Below are positions 1-6,373 of a DNA stretch of 10,554 nucleotides, piece by piece (the stretch's first letter is position 1; each line of letters opens with the position of its first letter). Origin of the DNA: Desulforudis sp. (lineage in GTDB: Bacteria; Bacillota; Desulfotomaculia; Desulfotomaculales; Desulforudaceae); NCBI GenBank assembly GCA_014859075.1, contig JACUUW010000053.1, positions 1 to 10,554 of the forward strand, given 5' to 3'. The notes below the pieces were generated by a model. It was not told where the DNA came from and ran no database searches. It was given only the letters and a program-made list of their open reading frames with translations. Both the position numbers and the translations under genes were made by a program.

Positions 1-1
1 G

Positions 2-1165
2 GTAATCAACGCCACCGGCGTGGTCCTGCACACCAATCTGGGCCGGGCCATCCTGTCGGAGCGGGCGCGGCGGGCGGTTGAAACCGCGGCCGCCTCCTAC
101 ACCAACCTGGAGTTCAATCTGGAAACGGGCAAGCGCGGCTCGCGGTACGCGCTGGTCGATGAACTCCTGCAGCACCTGAGCGGGGCCGAAGCGTCCCTGG
201 TGGTGAACAACAACGCCGCCGCCGTGCTGTTGGCGCTGAGCACCCTGGCCGGGGGCCGGGAGGTGATCGTTTCGCGGGGGCAACTGGTGGAGATCGGCGG
301 CTCGTTCCGCATTCCCGAGGTCATGGCCCAGAGCGGGGCCCGGCTGGTGGAGGTCGGAACGACGAACAAGACCCACCGGCGCGACTACGAAGGAGCGATC
401 GGTCCGGATACCGCGCTTCTGTTGCACGTGCACGCGTCCAACTACCGGATCGTCGGGTTCACAAAGGAAGTGACCCTGGACGAGCTGGTCGGCCTGGGCC
501 GAGAGGCGGGGCTGCCGGTGATGTCCGACCTGGGCAGCGGCTTTCTGGTCGACTTGTCCCGGTTCGGTTACCCGTACGAACCGACGGTACAGGAGACGGT
601 GGGGGCCGGGGTGGACGTGGTCACCTTCAGCGGGGATAAGCTGCTGGGCGGACCGCAAGCCGGTATCATCGTCGGCCGGGCCGACCTGGTGGACCGGATG
701 AAAAGGAACCCCCTCACCCGGGCGGTGCGGGTGGACAAGATGACCCTGGCGGCCCTCGAGGCGACGCTCCGTGAGTACCTGGAGCCGGAGCAGGCCATGG
801 AACGGATCCCGACCCTGGCGATGCTCACGGCGGCTCCCGCCGTGCTGGAGGAGAAGGCGGAGAGGCTGGCCGGAGCACTCCTGACGGCGCTGGGTGAGGC
901 GGCCGAGGTCGAGGTGGACGCCGACTGTTCGCAAGTCGGCGGGGGCGCCCTGCCCACCGCCGCGCCGCAGACTTTCCTGGTCGTGATCCGGCCGCGGGCA
1001 ATGAGTGTGCCCGACCTGGTGTGCAGACTCCGCGCCGGGGACCCGGCCGTGGTCGGGCGCGTGCAGGACGACCGGCTTTGTCTTGATCCGCGGACGGTGG
1101 CGGAGGAGGAGTTCACCGTGCTTGGCACGGCGCTCGGCCGCGCGCTGGGGGTGGTGGGCGGATGA
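2..1165 (+). CDS. selA: L-seryl-tRNA(Sec) selenium transferase, 5'-truncated
   Basis: SelA is the cytosolic PLP enzyme that converts seryl-tRNA(Sec) to selenocysteinyl-tRNA(Sec) using selenophosphate. The frame is open at the left edge and starts with the family's VINATGVVLHTNLGRA stretch. The visible part is 387 codons. The PLP-binding lysine lies in SGDKLLGGPQAG (Lys codon 638-640, visible residue 213). If this is equivalent to E. coli Lys295, about 80 N-terminal residues lie outside the window, which fits the usual length of around 460. The stop TGA overlaps the start of selB in an ATGA junction, so the two are probably translationally coupled. An internal ATG at position 20 is not the true start, because conserved SelA sequence precedes it. 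The gene is intact as far as it is visible. The identification is based on motifs and the selB neighbour. Confidence 0.96.
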   Translation, partial: VINATGVVLHTNLGRAILSERARRAVETAAASYTNLEFNLETGKRGSRYALVDELLQHLSGAEASLVVNNNAAAVLLALSTLAGGREVIVSRGQLVEIGGSFRIPEVMAQSGARLVEVGTTNKTHRRDYEGAIGPDTALLLHVHASNYRIVGFTKEVTLDELVGLGREAGLPVMSDLGSGFLVDLSRFGYPYEPTVQETVGAGVDVVTFSGDKLLGGPQAGIIVGRADLVDRMKRNPLTRAVRVDKMTLAALEATLREYLEPEQAMERIPTLAMLTAAPAVLEEKAERLAGALLTALGEAAEVEVDADCSQVGGGALPTAAPQTFLVVIRPRAMSVPDLVCRLRAGDPAVVGRVQDDRLCLDPRTVAEEEFTVLGTALGRALGVVGG

Positions 1166-3069
1166 GGTACCTGGTCATCGGGACGGCGGGTCACGTCGAC
1201 CACGGCAAGACGGCACTCATCAAGGCGCTCACCGGCATTGACACCGACCGGCTCCGGGAGGAGAAAGAGCGCGGTATCTCCATAGAACTCGGATTTGCGT
1301 ACTTGGACCTGCCGGACGGCCGGCGCGCCGGGATCATCGATGTGCCGGGGCACGAGAAGTTTGTGAAGAACATGCTGGCCGGGATCGGGGGAATCGACCT
1401 CGTACTGTTGGTAATCGCGGCCGACGAGGGCGTGATGCCCCAAACCCGGGAACATTTTGACATACTGCAGCTTCTGGGAATCGAACGTGGTATCGTGGTG
1501 TTGAACAAGATCGACCTGGTGGACGCCGACTGGCTCGACCTGGTGGAGGATGATGTGTACGAATTCCTGTCCGGTACGGTGCTCGAGGGTGCCCCGGTGG
1601 TGAAGGTGTCGGCGGTGACCGGGGCAGGAACCGCGGAGCTGTTGGCCGAAATCGCCGCCCGTACGGCCGAGATTCCCGACCGGCAGGGCCGGGGTGCCGT
1701 GCGCCTGCCCATTGACCGGGTTTTCTCGGTGGTCGGATTCGGCACGGTGGTGACCGGCACCCTGGCGTCCGGCATCTTGAAAACGGGCGACGCGGTGGAG
1801 ATCATGCCGAAAAAGCTGCCGGCCAGGGTGCGCTCGCTCCAGACTCACAAGCAGAAAGTGCCGCAGGCCGGCTCCGGCCAGCGGGTGGCGGTGAACTTGG
1901 CCGGGTTGGACGCCCACGCCGTCGACCGCGGGGACGTGCTTACCGCGGTCGGCGCGTTCAGGCCGACCCGGCGGCTGGACGCCAGGCTGTATCTGCTCGA
2001 AGGGGCGAGGAAGGATTTGAAGAACCGGGCCCGCATCCGGCTCCACCTGGGGGCGGCCGAGATCATGAGCCGGGTGCTGCTGCTGGACCGGGATGAACTG
2101 GCCCCGGGCGAAGAGTGCTACGTGCAACTGTTGCTGGAGGCGGAGTCCATTGCCGACCGGGGGGATCGTTTCGTCATCCGATCGTATTCGCCGATGCGGA
2201 CCATCGGCGGGGGGTGGGTGATCGACCCGACCCCGCCTCGGCACAAGCGGTTTCAGGCCGAAACCCTGAAACGGCTGACTACCATGGAGAAGGGCACTCC
2301 GGGCGAGGTGGTGGAGCTGGTTCTCCGGGCTGCGGTCGAGCCCTTGACCGCGGGCGACTTGGTGACCGGTACCGGGTTGGACGCCGCCACGGTGACCGCG
2401 GCCTGCGCCGAGCTGGCGGCGGCGGGCGTGCTCCGGCAGCTGCGGGGCGGGGAGTACCTGGTACACGCCGACAACTACACCAAGTGGAAGGCGTCGATAC
2501 AGAAATCGCTGGCCGACTACCACCGCCGCTACCCGTTGCGCGAGGGGTTCCCCAAGGAGGAACTCCGGTCGCGGGTTTTTCCCGGGTTCAGTACCGGGAA
2601 GTTCCACGACTTGTTGCAAGTCTTGAGTGTCGAGGGGTGGCTCACCCTGAATCCGCAGAGCTTGGCGCTGACCGAGTTCAGTACGGCCGACCCGCCGGAG
2701 AAAATGCAACGGCGCCTGGAGAAACTGGAGCGGATCTACCGGGAGGCCCACATGCAACCGCCCACCGTGGCGCAGGCGTTGGAGCAGGCCGGGCTTGGCG
2801 AGGCCGAAGGCCAGGAGTGCCTGCACTGCCTGCTGCGCCGGGGAACGTTGGTACGGGTTGACGAAGAGTTTTGCTTTCAAGCCGCCACGGTGGAGGAGGC
2901 CCGGCGGCGGATCAGGGAGTTCCTGGTGGAACGCGGCGAACTGTCGATCGGTGAAGTACGGGATCTGCTGAAGAGCTCGCGCAAATACGCCCTGCCGCTC
3001 CTGGAGTACTTCGACCGGATTCGGTTCACGAAGCGCGTGGGGGACATGCGTGTGCTGGCAAAGAAGTAG
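1162..3069 (+). CDS. selB: Selenocysteine-specific translation elongation factor SelB
   Basis: SelB is a GTPase that carries selenocysteinyl-tRNA to the ribosome and binds the SECIS hairpin of selenoprotein mRNAs. It has 635 residues, close to the Moorella thermoacetica protein (about 634). The GTPase motifs are visible: G1 GHVDHGKT at residues 10-17, the switch region RGISIELGFA near 37-46, G3 DVPGHE at 60-65, G4 NKID at 115-118 and G5 SAVTGAG at 150-156. EF-Tu-like beta-barrel domains follow, and the C-terminal half (from about residue 375) corresponds to the winged-helix repeats that bind SECIS RNA. The switch has Ser where many translational GTPases have Thr. I believe this is common in Firmicute SelB, but did not check it. 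The ATG lies within the end of selA (four-base overlap), so coupled translation is likely. The TAG stop overlaps the first arm of the following hairpin. Confidence 0.97.
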   Translation: MRYLVIGTAGHVDHGKTALIKALTGIDTDRLREEKERGISIELGFAYLDLPDGRRAGIIDVPGHEKFVKNMLAGIGGIDLVLLVIAADEGVMPQTREHFDILQLLGIERGIVVLNKIDLVDADWLDLVEDDVYEFLSGTVLEGAPVVKVSAVTGAGTAELLAEIAARTAEIPDRQGRGAVRLPIDRVFSVVGFGTVVTGTLASGILKTGDAVEIMPKKLPARVRSLQTHKQKVPQAGSGQRVAVNLAGLDAHAVDRGDVLTAVGAFRPTRRLDARLYLLEGARKDLKNRARIRLHLGAAEIMSRVLLLDRDELAPGEECYVQLLLEAESIADRGDRFVIRSYSPMRTIGGGWVIDPTPPRHKRFQAETLKRLTTMEKGTPGEVVELVLRAAVEPLTAGDLVTGTGLDAATVTAACAELAAAGVLRQLRGGEYLVHADNYTKWKASIQKSLADYHRRYPLREGFPKEELRSRVFPGFSTGKFHDLLQVLSVEGWLTLNPQSLALTEFSTADPPEKMQRRLEKLERIYREAHMQPPTVAQALEQAGLGEAEGQECLHCLLRRGTLVRVDEEFCFQAATVEEARRRIREFLVERGELSIGEVRDLLKSSRKYALPLLEYFDRIRFTKRVGDMRVLAKK

Positions 3070-3090
3070 GGCGCCCGGCGGGCGCCCTTA
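3069..3090. terminator. GC-rich hairpin between convergent selB and the DUF1657 gene
   Basis: Two copies of the self-complementary octamer GGGCGCCC (3069-3076 and 3080-3087) flank a three-base loop. On the plus strand the stem is followed by TTATT. On the minus strand it is followed by TACTTCTT. It sits between two converging genes (selB ends at 3069, the minus-strand gene at 3095), so it probably works as a bidirectional terminator. The U-tracts are short, so strength on either strand is uncertain. Confidence 0.7.
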
Positions 3091-3094
3091 TTGG

Positions 3095-3325
3095 TCACTG
3101 CTGTTTCATCTGTTCGGGACTCAACACCTTGTACTGAGGTTCTTCCTGTTCAATGTAGTTCACCCGGCCGCGCAGACCCTGTACGATGGTTTCGAGCTGA
3201 TTCGCGAAGTCGGAGAACATCTTCTTGGCGTTCTGGTCCTGGGTTTCCAGAGCGAAGGTCTTCATGTTCCCCGCGGCGCCCTGCAGGCTGGCCAGGGTCT
3301 GGTGCATCTTTTGTCCAACGGTCAT
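3095..3325 (-). CDS. DUF1657 family small protein
   Basis: This is a 76-residue protein starting MTVGQKMHQTLASLQ, with no membrane segment and no cysteines. It is mostly amphipathic helix, with a Gln/Glu-rich tail ending QMKQQ. The pattern (short helical protein with T-x-A-x-L-x-x-A-x-G and a later FA-x-Q-L-E-x-I segment) matches the DUF1657 family of Firmicutes. These are often found in spore-forming species, with no established biochemical role. I chose the ATG at 3325-3323 because GAGGAGG (3341-3335 on this strand) lies nine bases upstream. An in-frame TTG at 3343 would sit inside that ribosome binding site, so it is not the start. The gene converges on selB and diverges from the LpdD-like gene. 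Family assignment is from memory of the pattern. Confidence 0.8.
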   Translation of the reverse strand: MTVGQKMHQTLASLQGAAGNMKTFALETQDQNAKKMFSDFANQLETIVQGLRGRVNYIEQEEPQYKVLSPEQMKQQ

Positions 3326-3334
3326 TTGGTTTTG

Positions 3335-3341
3335 CCTCCTC
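3335..3341 (-). promoter_or_regulatory. Ribosome binding site of the DUF1657 gene
   Basis: GAGGAGG on the minus strand, nine bases before the ATG at 3325. It decides the start and rules out the in-frame TTG at 3343, which would place the Shine-Dalgarno inside the coding region. Confidence 0.8.
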
Positions 3342-3345
3342 AAAA

Positions 3346-3358
3346 CAAGTTTTACTTG
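3346..3358. repeat. Small inverted repeat between the divergent genes
   Basis: CAAGT (3346-3350) and ACTTG (3354-3358) form a perfect five-base inverted repeat with a TTT spacer. It lies just upstream of the DUF1657 ribosome binding site, in the roughly 90-base divergent intergenic region. It could be an operator or a small RNA stem in the DUF1657 leader. Five-base arms also occur by chance, so confidence is low. I see no good housekeeping promoter on either strand here. Confidence 0.25.
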
Positions 3359-3414
3359 GTTTTTTGTTCCGGTGTTACCTTGCCCAGATCAAGGGGGATT
3401 TATTTCGGAGGGAG

Positions 3415-3819
3415 GTGGGGGACATCTGCCGGCGGTTTGAAGCCAGCGCCGGGGAGGGCCGGCACCTGGTCCGGGCGGCGGCGACTGTCACCCGGGAAGG
3501 GGTGATCGTGGAACTCCTGGGCGGGGAACGGCCGCACGTCGGCGCGGTGGCGCTTGCAACCCCGCGCCCGAGCCTGGCCGATCCGACACAGGTCAGCGCC
3601 AGCGTGGCCGTAGTGCCGGTAACGGGGCACAAGGACGACGAGGTGGCCCGGCCGGCTGCCGCACGGGCGGCGCGGGAGCTGAACGAGCCGGTGGCGGTGG
3701 TGGCCGGGCTCCACGTGGACCGGGCCGGGCCGGAAGATATTGCGCTGCTGATCGAAAACGCCTACCGGGCGCTGGATGAGCTGCTCATTTTGGTAGGACA
3801 AGCCATTAAAGGTAGGTAA
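3415..3819 (+). CDS. LpdD-like (prenylated-flavin chaperone-like) small protein
   Basis: About 134 residues if started at the GTG at 3415, soluble, with no signal peptide or membrane segment. The core has a phrase like GGERPHVGAVALATPRPSLAD, then VTGHKDDEVARPAA, then GLHVDRAGPEDIALLIENA. This arrangement (GG-x-x-PH-x-GAVA, a GH-x-D/E-D segment, and a late G-x-HVD) resembles the LpdD-like domain. Its founding member is linked to gallate decarboxylase and maturation of prenylated-FMN UbiD enzymes. That assignment is my recollection and not certain. No UbiD, UbiX or LpdB/LpdC gene is visible, so the partner is unknown. The start is unclear: GGAGG (3408-3412) is only two bases before the GTG, too close for a normal site. 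A later non-ATG start or the TTG at 3364 are alternatives. Conserved-looking sequence begins a few codons after the GTG. Confidence 0.6.
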   Translation: MGDICRRFEASAGEGRHLVRAAATVTREGVIVELLGGERPHVGAVALATPRPSLADPTQVSASVAVVPVTGHKDDEVARPAAARAARELNEPVAVVAGLHVDRAGPEDIALLIENAYRALDELLILVGQAIKGR

Positions 3820-4030
3820 CCCTAGGCATTTCCAACATTTACAGGCTGGAAAACGGAAGAAATCAAGGTATAATGGCGAAAACAGCCGAATCGTTGGGTA
3901 ATCAGGGTCAACGGAGGAAATAATGGGTTCCGGCCGGTAACAGCGGGAGGTGGTGGAAAAATACACGGCTGACGCCCCGCACTTCGGCCCGCACCATGCC
4001 CCCGAAGCCGGCTGGCATTTGGAGGTAACC
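3820..4030 (+). promoter_or_regulatory. Promoter and leader region of the cell wall hydrolase gene
   Basis: This stretch lies between the LpdD-like gene and the hydrolase start. It contains a perfect TATAAT (3869-3874), but at 17-base spacing the -35 is only CTGGAA. A better TTTACA (3838-3843) is 25 bases away, too far. A promoter is therefore likely but its class is open; a sporulation sigma factor is possible. The following leader has a strong ribosome binding site feeding a five-codon mini-ORF, then GC-rich sequence with partial self-complementarity (TGGTG near 3951, CACCA near 3993). I compared it by eye with the ydaO (c-di-AMP) and GEMM (c-di-GMP) riboswitches often found before such hydrolases and did not see their conserved cores. 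Confidence 0.4.
3923..3940 (+). CDS. Possible leader mini-ORF (MGSGR) before the hydrolase gene
   Basis: ATG GGT TCC GGC CGG TAA is preceded by ACGGAGGAAATA, which gives a near-ideal GGAGG (3913-3917) at normal spacing. It lies about 90 bases before the hydrolase start and downstream of the TATAAT box. A translated five-codon leader could affect expression of the gene behind it, or it may be the remnant of an older start. It is too short for any protein function to be argued. Coding status is inferred only from the ribosome binding site. Confidence 0.3.
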   Translation: MGSGR

Positions 4031-4792
4031 ATGGCCTTTCGCGTTTTCCGGACCATGCTTTGCGCCTGTGTTTTGCTGCTCTTTTCCGGCACCGCCGCGT
4101 TTGCGGCCACCTACACGGTGCAGCCGGGGGATTCACTGTTTAAGATCGCGCAACGTTTTGGCATTTCCACGCAAGAACTCCAATCGGCCAACGGACTGGG
4201 AAACCGGACCGTGATCGTGCCCGGACAACAGCTGAACATCCCGGGGTCGCCGACCCACGTGGTCCGTTCCGGTGAGAGCCTGTTCAAGATCGCCGCACGC
4301 TACGGCATTTCCACCCAGGATCTGATGCGGGCCAACGCCCTGATGCGCACCGAGATTTATCCGGGTCAGGTGCTGAGAATTCCGGTCGGCGCCCCGGATC
4401 CGGCGCCCAGCCGCTGGTCGGTGTCGCGCTCGGACTTCGACCTGCTGGCCCGGATCATTACGGCCGAGGCCGACTGCCAGCCTTTCTTGGTGAAGGTGGC
4501 CGTCGGGGCCGTGGTGTTGAACCGGGTCAAGTCCCACCTGTTTCCGAACTCAATCGCGGGCGTGGTCTACGACCGGGCGGGCGGAAGGTACCAGTTCGAG
4601 CCGGTCCTGAACGGCTGGATCAACCGGGCGGCTACACCCGAATCTGTGCGCGCGGCCCAAGCGGCGTTGGAGGGGCAGGACCCGTCCTGGGGCGCCCTGT
4701 TTTTCTTCGAACCCTGGGTGACCAACCGCTTTCTGCACAACCTCCCGGTGGCGCGGGATTTGGGCGCCTTTCGTTTTACCTACGCCCGCTAG
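4031..4792 (+). CDS. Secreted LysM-SleB type cell wall hydrolase
   Basis: This 253-residue exported peptidoglycan hydrolase is probably a lytic enzyme acting on cell wall or spore cortex. Residues 1-25 form a signal peptide (Arg-containing start, hydrophobic CACVLLLFSGTAAFA core, likely cleavage after AFA). Two LysM domains follow, at about 27-71 (TYTVQPGDSLFKIAQRFGIS...) and 75-118 (THVVRSGESLFKIAARYGIS...). The C-terminal domain (about 135-253) matches the Hydrolase_2/SleB family: LLARIITAEA with the putative catalytic Glu146, then VGAVVLNRV, and a late FF-x-P-W segment. The ATG at 4031 is chosen because GGAGGT (4021-4026) is four bases upstream and the signal peptide then starts normally. 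An in-frame GTG at 3950 would add 27 residues and bury the signal peptide, so it is disfavoured. B. subtilis SleB has a PG_binding_1 domain instead of LysM. A perfect terminator follows, so the gene is probably monocistronic. Confidence 0.88.
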   Translation: MAFRVFRTMLCACVLLLFSGTAAFAATYTVQPGDSLFKIAQRFGISTQELQSANGLGNRTVIVPGQQLNIPGSPTHVVRSGESLFKIAARYGISTQDLMRANALMRTEIYPGQVLRIPVGAPDPAPSRWSVSRSDFDLLARIITAEADCQPFLVKVAVGAVVLNRVKSHLFPNSIAGVVYDRAGGRYQFEPVLNGWINRAATPESVRAAQAALEGQDPSWGALFFFEPWVTNRFLHNLPVARDLGAFRFTYAR

Positions 4793-4824
4793 TTGACAGC
4801 GGTCATAACGGCCCCCTTACGATC

Positions 4825-4851
4825 GGGACCCACTCGGGTCCCTCTTTTTTT
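4825..4851 (+). terminator. Rho-independent terminator of the hydrolase gene
   Basis: GGGACCC (4825-4831), loop ACTC, GGGTCCC (4836-4842), then TCTTTTTTT. This is a perfect seven-base-pair stem with a strong U-tract, about 30 bases after the hydrolase stop codon. Confidence 0.93.
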
Positions 4852-4860
4852 GGAATTCAG

Positions 4861-4898
4861 GAGAAAAAACGGTGCCAGGCACCTATTTTACTTTCTCT
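4861..4898. repeat. REP-like palindromic element with nested inverted repeats
   Basis: GGTGCC (4871-4876), a single central A, and GGCACC (4878-4883) form a perfect palindrome. It is nested in an outer pair GAGAAA (4861-4866) and TTTCTC (4893-4898), with A-rich and T-rich linkers that could also pair. It lies after the hydrolase terminator, so it is not needed as that gene's terminator. From memory, a GGTGCC-N-GGCACC core recurs in intergenic regions of related Firmicutes, sometimes near IS200/REP-type transposases. I could not verify that. No transposase is present in this window. A bidirectional terminator is the alternative. Confidence 0.55.
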
Positions 4899-4985
4899 GA
4901 CTTTCGAAAACCCACGGCTGTGCGCATCTAGCAATTCGCCTATCTCATTTTTATTTAAGACATTTTCATTGGTACAAGGTTTTAG

Positions 4986-5021
4986 GACTTTGCACGTTCT
5001 CCCTGCCCGCAAGTGCAAGTC
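4986..5021. repeat. Inverted repeat upstream of the DUF362 gene
   Basis: GACTTTGCAC (4986-4995) and GTGCAAGTC (5013-5021) are complementary apart from one extra T, around a 17-base pyrimidine-rich loop. It lies about 40 bases before the DUF362 start, in an AT-richer spacer. It could be part of the same mobile-like element as the upstream palindrome, an mRNA leader hairpin, or chance. No convincing promoter is seen in 4899-5062. Confidence 0.35.
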
Positions 5022-5062
5022 TTGCGCTTCGTTTTGAATTCTGTTTTCTACGGGAGTAGGTT

Positions 5063-6187
5063 ATGGCGGCAAAAGTCTATTTCGCCGATATGCGGAGTAA
5101 CGAAAAGCAGAGTCTCCTGGACAAGGTGGGCAAATTGTACCGGCGCACCGGGATAGGGAGCATCGTGGCCAAGAACGACCTGGTGGCCGTCAAGTTGCAT
5201 TTCGGCGAGCGGGGGAATACCACCTACATTCGACCGCAGTTCATCCGCCGGCTGGTGGATCTGATCCGAAACTCGGGGGGCAAGCCGTTTCTGACTGACG
5301 CGAACACCCTCTACGTGGGGGGGCGGTCCAATGCGGTTGATCACCTGGAGACGGCCGTCCTGCACGGTTTTGATTACGCGGTGGCGGGCGCCCCGGTGAT
5401 CATCGCCGACGGGTTGACCGGCAAGGATTACGTGGAGGTACCGGTGGACCTCAAACACTTCAAGACGGTGAAGATCGGCAGCGCGGCCTACCACGCCGAC
5501 GCTTTGCTGGTGGTGTCCCACTTCAAGGGCCACATCGCCACCGCCTTCGGCGGCGTGCTGAAGAACGTGGGCATGGGGCTGGGGTCGCGGAGCGGCAAGC
5601 AGATGATGCACTCGGACCTGCTGCCCGAGATCAGCCCCGAAAAATGCCGGAGTTGCGGGCGCTGCATGCGCTGGTGTCCGGCGGGGGCGATCAGCTTCAC
5701 CCGGGAACAGCCGGACAACCCTGGACCGGCCCGGATCGACGCATCGAAGTGCCTGGGTTGCGGCGAGTGCACGGTAACCTGCACCCACGGGGCGATCGCC
5801 AGCAATTGGAAGACCGAACCGGACATCATGCAGGAGAAAATCGCCGAGTACAGCTGGGGGGTCTTGAAGGATAAGAAGGGGAAGGCGGCTTTCATAACCT
5901 TCCTGAACAACGTTACGCCGGACTGTGACTGCTGCGGTTGGAGCGAAGCCCCGATCGTCCCGGACATCGGTATTCTGGCGTCCAGGGACCCGATCGCCCT
6001 GGACCAGGCCTGCGTGGACCTGGTGAACGGGGAGCGGGGGCTCAGCGCCTCCCGGATGGCCGGTCACGAGGACAGCCCCGACAAATTCCGTGCCCTGTTT
6101 CCGAACGTGGATTGGAGCCGCCAGTTGGCTTACGGCGAGGAATTGGGGCTGGGTATCCGTCAATACCAACTGGTAAGGGTAAAGTGA
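5063..6187 (+). CDS. DUF362 domain iron-sulfur protein
   Basis: This 374-residue cytosolic protein has no signal peptide or membrane segment. Residues 1-185 and about 260-340 belong to the DUF362 fold (AVKLHFGERGNTTYIRP near 42-58, HFKGH at 153-157, GGVLKNVGMG at 163-172, a late ASRDPIALDQACVDL). Inserted at about 193-245 is a 2[4Fe-4S] ferredoxin domain: Cys195, 198, 201 and 205 (CRSCGRCMRWCP) and Cys230, 233, 236 and 240 (CLGCGECTVTCT). The second motif has Thr where Pro usually follows. A further Cys-Asp-Cys-Cys group lies at 288-291. The role of the family is not established; the cluster spacing points to low-potential electron transfer. The ATG has GGGAG (5052-5056) upstream. It directly precedes the ech operon, but a separate promoter follows it, so a functional link is only suggestive. 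Confidence 0.9.
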   Translation: MAAKVYFADMRSNEKQSLLDKVGKLYRRTGIGSIVAKNDLVAVKLHFGERGNTTYIRPQFIRRLVDLIRNSGGKPFLTDANTLYVGGRSNAVDHLETAVLHGFDYAVAGAPVIIADGLTGKDYVEVPVDLKHFKTVKIGSAAYHADALLVVSHFKGHIATAFGGVLKNVGMGLGSRSGKQMMHSDLLPEISPEKCRSCGRCMRWCPAGAISFTREQPDNPGPARIDASKCLGCGECTVTCTHGAIASNWKTEPDIMQEKIAEYSWGVLKDKKGKAAFITFLNNVTPDCDCCGWSEAPIVPDIGILASRDPIALDQACVDLVNGERGLSASRMAGHEDSPDKFRALFPNVDWSRQLAYGEELGLGIRQYQLVRVK

Positions 6188-6209
6188 CCAGGTTTGAACG
6201 GTAAAAAGG

Positions 6210-6238
6210 TTGACTTGCTAGGAGCGAAAAGATAGAAT
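6210..6238 (+). promoter_or_regulatory. Likely housekeeping promoter of the ech operon
   Basis: TTGACT (6210-6215) and TAGAAT (6233-6238) are separated by exactly 17 bases. Each box differs from the SigA consensus at one position. It begins about 20 bases after the DUF362 stop. Transcription would start near 6245, giving an untranslated leader of about 200 bases before echA. This is the best promoter match in the window. Confidence 0.7.
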
Positions 6239-6315
6239 ATTGGCATTAAATGATCTGAACCGGGTGCGTGGCTTTTTTATTTTTTCCAGTTAACTTATAG
6301 ACTATTTTGAAAAAT

Positions 6316-6332
6316 TGTTCACAAACTGTTCA
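6316..6332. promoter_or_regulatory. TGTTCA direct repeat, candidate operator
   Basis: TGTTCA occurs at 6316-6321 and again at 6327-6332, eleven bases apart, about one helical turn. It lies between the upstream promoter and echA. Just downstream is TATAAA (6351-6356), which might be a second -10 with a poor -35 (GTTCAA at 6328-6333). This layout would suit a regulator binding the same face of the DNA, but no regulator gene is nearby. Confidence 0.35.
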
Positions 6333-6373
6333 AGTTTCATGTTTGGTCTTTATAAAGTGGGGAGGAGGCGATC

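Noticed and set aside
568..2880. A 770-codon open frame on the minus strand opposite selA and selB
   Set aside because: Its product is rich in Arg, Gln, His and Pro with no recognisable domain. It lies fully antisense to two well-identified genes with strong codon structure, so it is a composition effect of GC-rich coding DNA.
3364..3413. A housekeeping promoter for the DUF1657 gene using TTGATC on the minus strand (3392-3387)
   Set aside because: At 17-base spacing the -10 would be GAACAA, which matches poorly.
3820..4030. A c-di-AMP (ydaO) or c-di-GMP riboswitch before the cell wall hydrolase
   Set aside because: Such riboswitches often control these genes, but the conserved core sequences of either class are not present by eye. 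A covariance-model search would settle it.
5048..6169. A 373-codon minus-strand frame opposite the DUF362 gene
   Set aside because: Low-complexity Pro/Arg/His/Gln composition and no family resemblance, while the plus strand has clear ferredoxin motifs.
6238..6290. A sigma-54 promoter (TGGCATTAAATGATCT) or an attenuator ending in the T-rich run at 6272-6287
   Set aside because: The -24 element is partial and there is no GC at the -12 position. No convincing stem precedes the T-run.
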